A stretch of 64,000 nucleotides of DNA, from NCBI RefSeq assembly GCF_004135585.1, contig NZ_CP035501.1, positions 4,845,501 to 4,909,500 on the forward strand. Reading direction: 5' to 3'. The position numbers were made by a program, and so were the translations under genes. Under the pieces are notes generated by a model. That model saw only the letters and a list, made by a program, of their open reading frames with translations, did not search any database and was not told the origin of the DNA. Shown here one piece after another: positions 36,277 through 44,813 of this stretch (its first letter is position 1; the number at the start of each line of letters is the position of its first letter). Origin of the DNA: Sphingosinicella sp. BN140058 (GTDB lineage: Bacteria; Pseudomonadota; Alphaproteobacteria; Sphingomonadales; Sphingomonadaceae).

Positions 36277-36938
36277 TCACACAGCCCAGCTTTGTAAGAG
36301 CCGTTCGGCACCTTTCAGGATGGCCTTCCATCGCGGCAAGTCGGTTTCGCGGATCTCCAGTTGCACGAGTGGACCGTCTGTCGTCTGCATCCATGCCTGA
36401 CAGAAGCGGGCCTCTTCTTGAGACATCGACCTGCATTCGATCATGACGTCGAGGTCGGGCGCGAGTGATACGTAAAGCCTACCCGGATCCCATTGACCCG
36501 CGTCGACCCGCCGGACTTCCAGCCCATGATGGTGTCCATCGAGACGTGAGTATTGCGAGAACGAATTCAGGACCCGGCCATCCACCCGACTTCTAACGAA
36601 CCCGGCGGGCGCCCAACCGACTGTGCCTGAGGACACGCCTGGCGCGTCCGCTTCCCGTCGCTGGCGGGCTGGAAATCGGTGGTGCGCGCAACAAAGGGAA
36701 GATGCGTCATCTTCGCCGCCGCCGGAGTGCTCGAGCGAATTTGCCTTGGCAGATACGCACGAGGCACTTCCATCCTGAAGCGGCGGTCCGGGCGCTTTGT
36801 CCGAGCAGGGTCCGGGCCCACCAAAATCCGCACGGTCTCAGTCATTGATGCGCTGTTTTGAGGGCCTGGTTGTGAGCATCCCACAAGCGCCATGGCCATC
36901 GCGGATCGCAAAGCAATCTCGAGTAGGTAGGTGTTCAT
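36277..36938 (-). pseudogene. Lipoprotein gene split by a probable frameshift
   Basis: The 5' part (from 36938) begins MNTYLLEIALRSAMAMALVG with lipobox VGCS and runs through VRILVGPDPARTKRPDRRFR and LPFVARTTDFQPAS. Near 36630 the frame becomes low-quality, while an overlapping frame carries on convincingly: VRSRVDGRVLNSFSQYSRLD, LYVSLAPDLDVMIECRSMSQ, and PRWKAILKGAERLLQSW to 36277. Together they give a protein of about 220 residues. Two genuinely overlapping genes remain possible. Bases 36188-36276 hold nothing else. Confidence 0.55.
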
Positions 36939-36987
36939 TTGCTCGCGTCCCTTTGCGGTCAGAAGGGAGTATCTGACTGCAGGTTAA

Positions 36988-37133
36988 GAGTCAGGAAAGG
37001 GTCGGTCCGCGCTGTAGCGCCGTGATCCTGCCGGTGGCGGCGCGATCGTCAGCCCGCTTGGCGAAAGCGGACGTAGCCCGGGCCGGCGCCGGCTCCGGAC
37101 CGGAACAGCTGAATCGGGTGGAAACGCGACATT
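36988..37133 (+). repeat. Array repeat 18, complete
   Basis: GAGTCAGGAAAGGGTCGGTC to GGGTGGAAACGCGACATT. CGCGCTGTAGCGCCGTGATC type, close to repeat 7. Confidence 0.85.
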
Positions 37134-37210
37134 CCACCGCTGGCGAGCACCTGACCGTGCCGGCGGCGGAAGATACGACGTGGGTGCCCGCAACGTGTTT
37201 GTAGATCAGC

Positions 37211-37507
37211 TTAGTTGAACCGACGGACCGGTAGCTCCGATTGGGCAGGTGTCACGTACGCTTTGTTCCCGACGGTGCTGAGGTCAGTTTCTCCGGTTGC
37301 GGCCAACGCTTTCACCACGCAGGCAGTGGTCGCATTGCCATTTGCCGGTTGGATAAACAGACGTCCGCCTTCGATCTTTGCTGTATCCCTTGGGGCACCA
37401 CATCTCACGGTGATCGCGTCAGCCTGCGCCTGGGTCAATCTTCCCGCTTTCGCCTGGATGACAGGGCTCGAGCCAGTGCATCCGAGGAGGCAAAGAAAAC
37501 CGCTCAT
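37211..37507 (-). CDS. Small lipoprotein
   Basis: 98 residues from MSGFLCLLGCTGSSPVIQAK, with lipobox LLGC; a Met 8 codons upstream is also in frame. The mature part has two Cys (AITVRCGAPRDTAKIEGGRL, NATTACVVKALAATGETDLS). Function unknown. Confidence 0.68.
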   Translation of the reverse strand: MSGFLCLLGCTGSSPVIQAKAGRLTQAQADAITVRCGAPRDTAKIEGGRLFIQPANGNATTACVVKALAATGETDLSTVGNKAYVTPAQSELPVRRFN

Positions 37508-37601
37508 TGGACCTAGAAATTGCGTCCTCAAAGCTCGTTCTCCTCATGGTTGCCCAGCAGCCTGCCCAAGCGGCTTCATGCCAGCGCATCGCCCCTTCCT
37601 C

Positions 37602-37746
37602 AATGTCCGCTCAGCGGCGCAGGGCCTCCACCACTGCATCCAGCACCTTGGCGCTGCCAACGTCAGGTCGCGACGCGCAAGCCGACCTTCGCCGCGGCAG
37701 CGCCGATCACGGTCAGGAACAGCTGAATCGGGTGGAATGCGACATT
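37602..37746 (+). repeat. Array repeat 19, diverged left end
   Basis: AATGTCCGCTCAGCGGCGCA to GGGTGGAATGCGACATT. The GGGTCG word is replaced, but the tip and the right module are intact. Confidence 0.78.
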
Positions 37747-37759
37747 GGTTCGGGCGGAG

Positions 37760-38080
37760 TCATAGGCCGCGCCTCTCCCGGAAAAAGCGAAGCGTGCGCG
37801 CGGAAGCGCGTGAGAGGCCCGCAATCGTTCCGTACGCGATGACGCCGATCGGCAAGGGGAGCAGCGTGATGACGAGCAGGCCGAACGTACCGGTCTCGTC
37901 TTCCCAGAACACTGCGTGCCAGATGACCGGCAAGAGTGCGCCGATCAGTTGCACCAATCCCGCACTCAGGACCCGACTTCTGCAGATCAGCACGAATGGG
38001 ACGACGACATAGAAGAGCAGCCAGGCGAGCAACAGCGTCAGGAAGAACCTCGTCGGGCCCACTACGGCGTCTCCATCCAC
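37760..38080 (-). CDS. Small integral membrane protein
   Basis: 106 residues. Three hydrophobic segments: FFLTLLLAWLLFYVVVPFVL, LVQLIGALLPVIWHAVF and FGLLVITLLPLPIGVIAYGT, then a basic tail ending RFFRERRGL. Function unknown. The stop is 13 bases from repeat 19. Confidence 0.68.
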   Translation of the reverse strand: MDGDAVVGPTRFFLTLLLAWLLFYVVVPFVLICRSRVLSAGLVQLIGALLPVIWHAVFWEDETGTFGLLVITLLPLPIGVIAYGTIAGLSRASARTLRFFRERRGL

Positions 38081-38133
38081 TTATCGATGACCGGCACACG
38101 TCTCGGTCATTCACTCTGCTGCCATAGCGCCCG

Positions 38134-38279
38134 AATGTCAGCAATGGGTCGGACCCGGTCCAACGTCCCGAACCGGCGCGCGCCGGCGGCGAGCGTCGGG
38201 CTGCCGCGCGAGAGCGGACGTTCGCGGACGGGCGTCAGTTGCCGGCGGGAACAGCCGGGCAGGGTGGACAGCGATCATT
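38134..38279 (+). repeat. Array repeat 20, complete
   Basis: AATGTCAGCAATGGGTCGGA to GGGTGGACAGCGATCATT. Type with GACCCGGTCCAACGTCCC. Confidence 0.86.
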
Positions 38280-38398
38280 GACGTGCGGGGGCGGTGTGAC
38301 AAACATTGGGACATGGACGCACATTGGTCCGAGTTGGCTGGCGGCAGTCGACGATCCGTGGCATGCAATTGCTGTGGGTGCAGCGCGGGAATAATCCA

Positions 38399-39346
38399 AT
38401 GCAAGTGGCTCTTGTGGTGGCGGCGCTAGCCACCTTGGGATTGTCTCCGGGTCAGGAACCGGACTTAGCAGCTTGGATCGCCATAGAAGCGCGGTCTCTT
38501 CATCATCAGGCAGCGCTCCAGGACAGGGTGGTCGCGACACAGACCTTGGGCGAGATCCTGGTTCATGTCGCTCAATGCGACGAAGCGGTCGCGCTTCTCG
38601 GCGCTGACGAGAGCCTGCGTGAGGGGCGCATTCAGAGCGTGGTGCTCGAAGCGGTTTGGAAGGACGACGTGGTTTGCGCCGCGCGGCTGACTGACCTCCA
38701 GCTCACGCGACCAGACACTTCGCTCTCTCCGCGGTACAGGGCTCGTCTGAACTCGGAAGCGGGCGCGGTGATGCTGGCCGCTGACCGACTTACTGAAGGC
38801 ACGGCGCTGATCAGGCAAGCGGAGAACATATTAACCGCCGCGCCGGCTGCTTCCGCTGCTGGCAGGGCCGATCGGGAGGCGCTGTGGAGCGCACGGTACA
38901 CCATGCAGTGGATCTATGAGGGGACGCCCCTGTACGCGCCCGCGCTGGAAGCTCACGCAAAAGGATTGGCAGCAGCGCCTGCTGAGGCGCTGCCGCCAAC
39001 CCTCGCCGGGTTTCAAGTCATGTTCGTTGGATCTGACCGGAAGGATCTGGCCGAAGCCGTGGCGAAGGCTGCGTATGTCAAAGGCGTTCGGCTTGAACTC
39101 TCAGTTGCAGAGACAATTGACTACCCGGTCCCCTACCGTCCGGAGCCACCGCACTGTCCCGAAGGTGTTGAGCCGGCTCCGGTCCACAAAGGGACTCTTC
39201 ACCTCACAATGAAGGGAAGCGATCCCCTGAGCGGAATGGGCATTCTCATGCGTGCGGCGCAGGCAAGAACGCTCACTGCTCGCTGCAAGCTCTCGGGCGA
39301 GAGTCCATCCATCTCCCGTCGTTCGTCGCCAGCTGACGAGCGCTAA
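38399..39346 (+). CDS. Exported helical-repeat hypothetical protein
   Basis: 315 residues from MQVALVVAALATLGLSPGQE, a signal sequence. The mature part is helical and TPR-like in the middle (VHVAQCDEAVALLGADESLR, RLNSEAGAVMLAADRLTEGT, ALIRQAENILTAAP), and the C-terminal 90 residues are beta-rich with two Cys. Periplasmic, function unknown. Confidence 0.68.
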   Translation: MQVALVVAALATLGLSPGQEPDLAAWIAIEARSLHHQAALQDRVVATQTLGEILVHVAQCDEAVALLGADESLREGRIQSVVLEAVWKDDVVCAARLTDLQLTRPDTSLSPRYRARLNSEAGAVMLAADRLTEGTALIRQAENILTAAPAASAAGRADREALWSARYTMQWIYEGTPLYAPALEAHAKGLAAAPAEALPPTLAGFQVMFVGSDRKDLAEAVAKAAYVKGVRLELSVAETIDYPVPYRPEPPHCPEGVEPAPVHKGTLHLTMKGSDPLSGMGILMRAAQARTLTARCKLSGESPSISRRSSPADER

Positions 39347-39382
39347 TTCGCCGCGGCTCATCGGTCTTAGTAGCATAGTTGA

Positions 39383-39507
39383 AGGTCTGGAATGGGTCGG
39401 AGCCGGACCAACAGCGGCCGCACTGGCGAAGGTCGGCTTTCCTGCCGCGGATCCAACGCCCGATTGGCGTCAGGGCGATCGGCTGGAGAGGGTGGTTGGC
39501 GGACCTT
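39383..39507 (+). repeat. Array repeat 21, shortened
   Basis: AGGTCTGGAATGGGTCGGAG to GAGGGTGGTTGGCGGACCTT. The centre is about 20 bases shorter than in most copies. Confidence 0.75.
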
Positions 39508-39514
39508 TGCTAAG

Positions 39515-40405
39515 TCACTTCGCTTCGTCCCGTACGACCCGAAATCCGGTATTAGCGTTGGCCATCGTCGCTTTCATGTAGAAGGTTTGCGAGAGGGGGG
39601 CATCGTCCTCGAGTGGGCCGCTCTTAATGATCAACCGATGGCAGGGAGGGGTTTCTCCCGGCCAGCACTCCTCGACCGGGAGCACCACGGCGGTCGAGGT
39701 CAGCTCGAACGCATTTCCGACCACGTCGTGGAGCCCGAACCGGTTCGGCGAGAGGAGACCGGTAACGCGAATGTTACTGGGCATCCGCTGATCGTAAACG
39801 TCGATCATCGGATACCTGAGCATGTCGAACGCCGTGCCGACCAAGGCATTGTTGAAGCCCAAGGCATCTCCCCACGGGTAGCGCGATGCGGCGCCGCCGC
39901 GGGCTGCAAACTCCCATTCCTCTACAGTCGGAAGCCGATAGACCTTTCCCGTGCGCCTGCTCAGCCATTGCACGTAGCATTCGGCCCCCTTGTACCCCAT
40001 GCCGGTCACGGCCACGCGATCGCGCAGACGGGGGTCGCGCGGATCAACCTTCGTCCCGTCGAGCAGCGAGGGAATGGGGCAGGAAGCGTCATCAACGGAC
40101 TTCAGATATTCCTTCCATGTCACCTCGAACCTGCCGACAGTGAGGACCCTCGCCCTCGTGCCCACGCTCTCTGGTATCTCGATCCGCGACAGCTGGGGAC
40201 AGTCGGGACAATCCTGTTCGATCCGAACGGTGGCTTTGGGATGAGCGCTCTCGTGGACAGTCCCGACAGCGATTGGAAGAACGTCAGAACGTGGAACGTC
40301 ATCAGAGCCGGGCGGCCCTCCTGCGAGCCCCGCCGCCATCGCTGGCCAACCTGCGCCAACGAGGAAGCCAGTGAGGATAAGCGATCGCGTTCGCGAAGCC
40401 TGCAT
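39515..40405 (-). CDS. Exported SUMF1/FGE-sulfatase-domain protein
   Basis: 296 residues from MQASRTRSLILTGFLVGAGW, a signal peptide ending near WPAMAAG. The formylglycine-generating-enzyme fold is shown by VGRFEVTWKEYLKSVDDA, VAVTGMGYKGAECYVQWLSR, RLPTVEEWEFAARGG, YPWGD, NRFGLHDVVGNAFELTS and ANANTGFRV. Many such domains are non-enzymatic or act in periplasmic complexes. The Cys pair of true FGE is not evident. Stop 7 bases from repeat 21. Confidence 0.85.
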   Translation of the reverse strand: MQASRTRSLILTGFLVGAGWPAMAAGLAGGPPGSDDVPRSDVLPIAVGTVHESAHPKATVRIEQDCPDCPQLSRIEIPESVGTRARVLTVGRFEVTWKEYLKSVDDASCPIPSLLDGTKVDPRDPRLRDRVAVTGMGYKGAECYVQWLSRRTGKVYRLPTVEEWEFAARGGAASRYPWGDALGFNNALVGTAFDMLRYPMIDVYDQRMPSNIRVTGLLSPNRFGLHDVVGNAFELTSTAVVLPVEECWPGETPPCHRLIIKSGPLEDDAPLSQTFYMKATMANANTGFRVVRDEAK

Positions 40406-40544
40406 ACAGTCGAAGCCCCTGTTCACGGATCAACTCCTCAACTCTACCCGGCGACGCGGTGCCCACTGCAGCTTGCTTACTCCTAGGGCCGCATTGGCTC
40501 ACAAGAGCTTAAGCCCGGCTGCCTCCCGAGAGGGAGGGGCTCGA

Positions 40545-40695
40545 ACGCCAGCGGCGGCTAAGGGGCGGAGCACGTCGTAGGCACCTACATGGAGCACGCC
40601 GCTGGCGAACGTCAGGGTGCCGCGCGGAAGCGGACCTTTGCAGGGGCGCCTCGCGATCGGACCGGGAACAGCCGGGCAGGGTGGAAAGGCGAAAT
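40545..40695 (+). repeat. Array repeat 22
   Basis: AACGCCAGCGGCGGCTAAGG then GGCGGAGCACGTCGTAGG to GGGTGGAAAGGCGAAATT. The left GGGTCG is changed to GGGGCG. Confidence 0.78.
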
Positions 40696-40702
40696 TCAGC
40701 AG

Positions 40703-40960
40703 TCATCGAGCGCTAGGGATCAAAACCGGATCGGTCGCTTTGGGCGTCGGAGTGGAGACAATCCAGACCCGAACGAACCCTGCTCGCTTGAGCGCCGCGT
40801 AGGCGGCCTTGACGCAAGTTTCCTGCGGATTATCGAAGCGGAATAGCATTGCAGCCTCGTGACCCCGGTCCCACTCTTTGGCTAAGCTGGCGATGCCTTC
40901 AAGTTCAACACCTGCGCCATTCCAGTCGTAGCCGCAGCGCCCATCTTCGCGCGTGGCCAC
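40703..40960 (-). CDS. Short protein with a possible ExbD-like C-terminal fold
   Basis: 85 residues from MATREDGRCGYDWNGAGVEL. The pattern ending AAYAALKRAGFVRVWIVSTP loosely matches the end of ExbD/TolR-type proteins, but no membrane anchor is present. It may be a 3' fragment. Stop 7 bases after repeat 22. Confidence 0.45.
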   Translation of the reverse strand: MATREDGRCGYDWNGAGVELEGIASLAKEWDRGHEAAMLFRFDNPQETCVKAAYAALKRAGFVRVWIVSTPTPKATDPVLIPSAR

Positions 40961-41087
40961 TGTCGCATACGGTAATGTCGCCTACGACTGGCACAGGTCC
41001 GGGAAATCGGTTTTCGTCTTCTCGCAGCTCATGCTCGTTGACAACCTCGCCGGTCCTCAACGCGATCCGCTTAACCCACCACCCCAT
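40905..41087 (-). CDS. Short hypothetical protein, perhaps the 5' part of the next frame
   Basis: 60 residues from MGWWVKRIALRTGEVVNEHE. The first 40 residues (ENRFPGPVPVVGDITVC) look genuine; the last 20 are Arg-rich and overlap the start of the 40703 frame. A frameshift joining the two is possible. Confidence 0.35.
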   Translation of the reverse strand: MGWWVKRIALRTGEVVNEHELREDENRFPGPVPVVGDITVCDSGHARRWALRLRLEWRRC

Positions 41088-41112
41088 CGGTCTAAACTAA
41101 ACGCTCGATGCC

Positions 41113-41259
41113 AATGTCCGCAACGGGTCGCAGGCGGCTGTAGCGCTCTGATCCCGCTGGTGGCGGCGCCATGGTCGGCCTACCTCGCGGAAGCAGACAT
41201 AGCCGTTGCCGGCGCGGCTGCTTCCGGGGGACAGCTGACTCGGGTGGAAGGCGGAAATT
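41113..41259 (+). repeat. Array repeat 23, complete
   Basis: AATGTCCGCAACGGGTCGCA to GGGTGGAAGGCGGAAATT. Bases 41125-41227 are identical to 55904-56006 of repeat 40. Confidence 0.88.
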
Positions 41260-41300
41260 GCCTCTGCCAATCTGCTGATGGAGTTTTACGGAGATGACCG

Positions 41301-41654
41301 ATGCTCGCCATGCTTTTGATTGGTATGTCACGTTGCGCATCTGCCGACCTGTGCCCCAGTGACGACGCGCTAATCTCTGCCTTGCGGGAGCGTGACAACG
41401 CATTCGTTGCTGCAGCCTCCGCCCAATTCGCCGAAGAAGACCCGAACAGCGTCACGCTCGTCCATAGCGAGCGCATCAAGGACGTTCGCGACGTGATCTG
41501 CGGTGACGCCCTTCCCGGCGATCTGCCGACGGTCACTTGCAAGTTCACTGTCCGTTATTGGAGCCGCAATGCCTATCAGGTTGCCCGGCTGGTGAAGAAG
41601 GACGGCCGCTGGCAAGTCGATGAGGCGCTTACCGTTATGCGGAAGCGCAAATAG
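41301..41654 (+). CDS. Exported small hypothetical protein
   Basis: 117 residues with signal sequence MLAMLLIGMSRCASADLCPS. The mature domain (ALRERDNAFVAAASAQFAEE, TVTCKFTVRYWSRNAYQVAR, DGRWQVDEALTVMRKRK) has the size and pattern of small NTF2/SnoaL-like or periplasmic domains. Stop 5 bases before repeat 24. Confidence 0.68.
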   Translation: MLAMLLIGMSRCASADLCPSDDALISALRERDNAFVAAASAQFAEEDPNSVTLVHSERIKDVRDVICGDALPGDLPTVTCKFTVRYWSRNAYQVARLVKKDGRWQVDEALTVMRKRK

Positions 41655-41659
41655 CCTGT

Positions 41660-41804
41660 AGGTCCGCTTCGGGTCGATCCGCGCTGTAGCGCCGAGCTTT
41701 CGCCCGTAGCGGAGCGATCGTCAGCCTGCCTGGTGAAGGCGGACGTTCGCGGCCGCGGCCTCCCGCGCCGGCGTGGGCAGCTGAAGTGGATGGAATGCGG
41801 ACTT
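41660..41804 (+). repeat. Array repeat 24
   Basis: AGGTCCGCTTCGGGTCGATC to GGATGGAATGCGGACTTT. CGCGCTGTAGCGCC type. Tips pair as GTCCGC/GCGGAC. Confidence 0.84.
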
Positions 41805-41820
41805 TGCCAGGGTCCGGCCA

Positions 41821-42183
41821 TCAATCGAGGTAGGGGCCAGGCTCGAGATACTTAACTGCCACGATGTGAAACCGGTCGTCCACCCGGTGTAACACCCGGC
41901 GCAGGGCCGATCTCCGCTCTTCCTCGTTCCGGGGTTGGATCTCCTGCCAGGCATAGCGAAGCCCATGCGCGACAGCACGCCTCCGCTGGTTCGCGCAACT
42001 ATCAAGATAAGCTTGGTACCTCTCCTCCCACGCACTCCCGGCAGAGCTGAGTTTCTCGGCCGACGCGATCAAGCACTCGTCGAGGCGGTCCATCGAAGCG
42101 CGCGATCCATCTTGAACCTCCTGTGACGAGGGAGGTTGGGAAGAGCTCGCCGCGGCGAAGAGAAGTAGTGCCACTTGCAACAT
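41821..42183 (-). CDS. Exported small hypothetical protein
   Basis: 120 residues from MLQVALLLFAAASSSQPPSS, a signal sequence. Helical mature part (MDRLDECLIASAEKLSSAGS, YLDSCANQRRRAVAHGLRYA). The frame is open 37 codons upstream without a signal; this Met is preferred. Stop 16 bases from repeat 24. Confidence 0.66.
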   Translation of the reverse strand: MLQVALLLFAAASSSQPPSSQEVQDGSRASMDRLDECLIASAEKLSSAGSAWEERYQAYLDSCANQRRRAVAHGLRYAWQEIQPRNEEERRSALRRVLHRVDDRFHIVAVKYLEPGPYLD

Positions 42184-42605
42184 CACAAAATCATTATTGC
42201 GGCCCTCTGCAAACAGCAACGGCGCGTGCTTGGGTTGGTGATTAAACTGACCCAGCTCGGCGCCGACGTGACGCTTTCGGGCGGGACGGTACATTGGTTG
42301 CCGAGCCGGCCGTTAGACGGCCATGGCAGAGGAGGGTGAAAGCGACCTCGCGCCGGCGGCGAGCAAGACGGGTGGCGCACCTCACGAGCTGGGGACGTGC
42401 GGATGGTGCGAAGTCCCGACGATGGCGCGGTGAAGGGATCAGCAGGAGAGACGCGCCTGTCGCTTCGGAGGCGACTCAGATTCAGGGACCGACGCAGTTC
42501 CTCTTTCCCGTTCGGTCTCCCCATACGCACGGCGGTAAGGCGGACCGGCGGAGAGCGCCGATCATCCCGCAATCGGACGCGTTCTACTCTCCCGCTTCAC
42601 TGCGA
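42184..42605. other. Gene-free stretch with base-pairing potential
   Basis: No convincing protein on either strand. Several words can pair: GGGAC/GTCCC around GTGCGGATGGTGCGAA (42393-42418), CGGCCGTTAGACGGCC (42308-42323), and GTCGCTTCGGAGGCGAC (42459-42475). It may be a structured RNA or a degenerate intron or IS end. Identity unknown. Confidence 0.3.
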
Positions 42606-42751
42606 AGGTCCGCAACGGGTCGCGGGCGGCCGTAGGAGCTCGGGCAATCCCGATTAGGCACGAACGTCGGCCCGTCGCGCGCAACCGGACGTTCGCCGCC
42701 GCGGCCTGCGATCGCGCCGGCAACAGCGGGGCAGGGTGGGAGACGGACGTT
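42606..42751 (+). repeat. Array repeat 25, complete
   Basis: AGGTCCGCAACGGGTCGCGG to GGGTGGGAGACGGACGTT. GGCCGTAGGAGC type. Confidence 0.86.
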
Positions 42752-42762
42752 GAGAAAAGCGA

Positions 42763-43035
42763 TCATTCATCGAGGTCCGCCAGCCCAACTGCCGCATACC
42801 TGAGAACGTACGGCGTCTCGATTGGCTTTCCGGTTGGCAGCTCGTCACCGAAGAAGGCGACGTAGCAATCGTACATGCCGATCTCGTCATCAAGCCAGCA
42901 ATGAACGACAACCCCGAACTCGGACGTCATATGTGCGTCGTCGTTGAAGTAGGCATCGCGACGCACCTTTGTTCCGGGTCCGAGATAGCGATCGATCCCG
43001 ACTCCGGTACCCTCTGTCACTGTGTCGCCTCCCAT
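42763..43035 (-). CDS. Hypothetical soluble protein
   Basis: 90 residues. GVGIDRYLGPGTKVRRDAYF, FGVVVHCWLDDEIGMYDCYV and PTGKPIETPYVLRYA suggest a small beta-rich domain conserved among sphingomonads. Function unknown. Stop 11 bases from repeat 25. Confidence 0.62.
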   Translation of the reverse strand: MGGDTVTEGTGVGIDRYLGPGTKVRRDAYFNDDAHMTSEFGVVVHCWLDDEIGMYDCYVAFFGDELPTGKPIETPYVLRYAAVGLADLDE

Positions 43036-43068
43036 CTTCAGCCCGGACGGGTTCTATGGCGATTATCG

Positions 43069-43213
43069 AAGGTCTGGAAAGGGTCGATCCGCGCTGTAGC
43101 AGCCCGGACGCTCCGGATCCTGGCGATCGTCAGCCCGCCTGGCGAAAGCGGACGTAGCCTTGGCCGGTTCCGGCTGCGAACCAGAACAGCTGAATCGGGT
43201 GGAAAGCAGACTT
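43069..43213 (+). repeat. Array repeat 26
   Basis: AGGTCTGGAAAGGGTCGATC to GGGTGGAAAGCAGACTTA. Tips covary: GTCTG with CAGAC. Its end overlaps the stop codon of the barstar gene. Confidence 0.86.
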
Positions 43214-43478
43214 AAGTCACATCAATCCGCGTGTGCGTTGCTTCGTGGGCGATGCTTCGCAGACCTTCCAACAGAGCAGGTTCAAGGTGCGTCGTGTTTG
43301 TGAAGGCAAGCCTCGCGTCGCCTGGCCAGCCCGGACCGGCGCCCTCGACCGCGTCCCAGAAAGCATTCAGGTTTCGCCCGAAGAATGCCGCTCCCTCGGG
43401 CTTTGCTGCGTCAAGGTACCGCTGCCAAAACTCCTCAGCGCTTCGGACATCAGTGCAGTCGATTACGATGGTGTGCAT
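43212..43478 (-). CDS. Barstar-family protein
   Basis: 88 residues. MHTIVIDCTDVRSAEEFWQR, then FFGRNLNAFWDAVEGAGPGW matches the barstar (RNase inhibitor) signature G-R-N-L-x-A-x-x-D. Members bind and block barnase-like ribonucleases or polymorphic toxins. No cognate nuclease is adjacent, so it may be an orphan immunity gene. Its stop overlaps the end of repeat 26. Confidence 0.82.
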   Translation of the reverse strand: MHTIVIDCTDVRSAEEFWQRYLDAAKPEGAAFFGRNLNAFWDAVEGAGPGWPGDARLAFTNTTHLEPALLEGLRSIAHEATHTRIDVT

Positions 43479-43504
43479 TCTAGCTCGTTCGCATACCGCC
43501 GCTC

Positions 43505-43649
43505 ACGTTTGCAATGGGTCGAGCCGCGCTGTGGTGACTGATAGTGCCCGTGGCGGCACGATCGTCAGCGCACGTCGCAAAACCGGACGTAGCTCGCGCT
43601 GGCGCCGGCTTCCAACCGGAAGAGCTGAATCGGGTGGAGAAACGACATA
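43505..43649 (+). repeat. Array repeat 27
   Basis: ACGTTTGCAATGGGTCGAGC to GGGTGGAGAAACGACAT. GCGCTGTGG type. Confidence 0.82.
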
Positions 43650-43701
43650 GCGGTTGCGGCGTCCGTTGGCGCAAAGCAGGGCTTGATCTCGCGCCGCGAC
43701 C

Positions 43702-44118
43702 CTACTCTTTGGAAAATATCCGCCACTGCCCGCTACGACGTTCACACGTGTATTTCGGCCGCTCGGTCATGGCCAAGCCGGTGGCCCGGCCATCAGCATC
43801 GACATGCCAGGAACGAACCCGCACGCGGACGACCTGACGACGGTTGCGCTCAGGAGAGACGCGCCAATCCCGAAGCTCTGAAACGTACTTCGGACAAGCT
43901 CCGTTCAGGCGGACCTCGGACCACGGCAATCTCTTCGGATTGCTGAAGCCGTTTGACCAGGTCAGGCTCTCGACCTGCTCCGTGACCTGGCAATCGATGG
44001 CTTCGTGCCACGCTTGAATAACTCGAACACAGCTATTCCGTGAAGCTGTCGCCATGCCCTCGCTGGCGGCCAGTAGCGTCACCGTGAGGGCTAGCCCTTC
44101 TACAGATAGCTTTCGCAA
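43702..44118 (-). CDS. Exported small hypothetical protein
   Basis: 138 residues. Signal sequence in MRKLSVEGLALTVTLLAASE, then a mature part with three Cys (SCVRVIQAWHEAIDCQVTEQ, ACPKYVSELRDWRV, YTCERRSGQWRIFS). Probably periplasmic. Function unknown. Confidence 0.66.
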   Translation of the reverse strand: MRKLSVEGLALTVTLLAASEGMATASRNSCVRVIQAWHEAIDCQVTEQVESLTWSNGFSNPKRLPWSEVRLNGACPKYVSELRDWRVSPERNRRQVVRVRVRSWHVDADGRATGLAMTERPKYTCERRSGQWRIFSKE

Positions 44119-44222
44119 TCAGAGTCCCTACTGCGATCAAGATCCTTATCACCAGGTTAGTCTGATGCGGCATGACCGACAACGACGTTTCTGGGGCCTC
44201 CAGACAATCCAAACCCCAGCGC

Positions 44223-44368
44223 AATGTTGTGAAAGGGTCGATCCGGTCCAACGTCCCGATCTGATCACGTGGCGGAGCCAATGGCTGGCCACCGCGCGAG
44301 AGCGGACCTTCGCGGGCGCGGCCTGGATCGCCGGCGGGAACATCGAAATCGGGCGGAACTCGGACTTG
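44223..44368 (+). repeat. Array repeat 28
   Basis: AATGTTGTGAAAGGGTCGAT to CGGGCGGAACTCGGACTT. GGTCCAACGTCCC type. Confidence 0.82.
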
Positions 44369-44401
44369 GCGGCTATAGCGGGAGCTGGTGCGACGCGGAC
44401 A

Positions 44402-44743
44402 TCAGCCGGAACGTTTGGGAGCGTTGCAGAAATCTACATCCGTCAACTGCGTGGAGCAGGGGCGCTGGCGTACGGCTTGCACACAAGCCGCCGCGCTTAG
44501 CCAGCTCCGCACTTCGGGCGCTCTGTGGATCTCGATTGGCCCGAATTCCATCTTGCCTATGCCCCGCTCCCAAACAGGCTCGGTGGCAGCACCAACCCCG
44601 TGATCGCCGAGGGTGGCATACGCTGTCGACAGGCACTCTGGTGAACCGGTAACTTCGATGTTGATGCGTTCGGGTGTCGAAACTTCGCCGCCCGTACAAG
44701 CGCTGGTTAGAAGAGCTGCGATCCATGTCCAGCGCGGTCTCAT
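44402..44743 (-). CDS. Small lipoprotein
   Basis: 113 residues from MRPRWTWIAALLTSACTGGE, with lipobox TSAC; a Met 7 codons upstream is also in frame. The mature part (ERINIEVTGSPECLSTAYAT, EVRSWLSAAACVQAVRQRPC) has several Cys. Function unknown. Confidence 0.68.
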   Translation of the reverse strand: MRPRWTWIAALLTSACTGGEVSTPERINIEVTGSPECLSTAYATLGDHGVGAATEPVWERGIGKMEFGPIEIHRAPEVRSWLSAAACVQAVRQRPCSTQLTDVDFCNAPKRSG

Positions 44744-44813
44744 TGCCCACAGATACGTGACCATCCGAATGTCCGCTAGTCGGGCGCTTCCTGCTGTCCG
44801 CGCCGCGTTCGCT

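Noticed and set aside
42300..42600. A group II intron
   Set aside because: No reverse transcriptase, no recognisable domain V hairpin and no clear 5' GUGYG boundary could be defined by eye.
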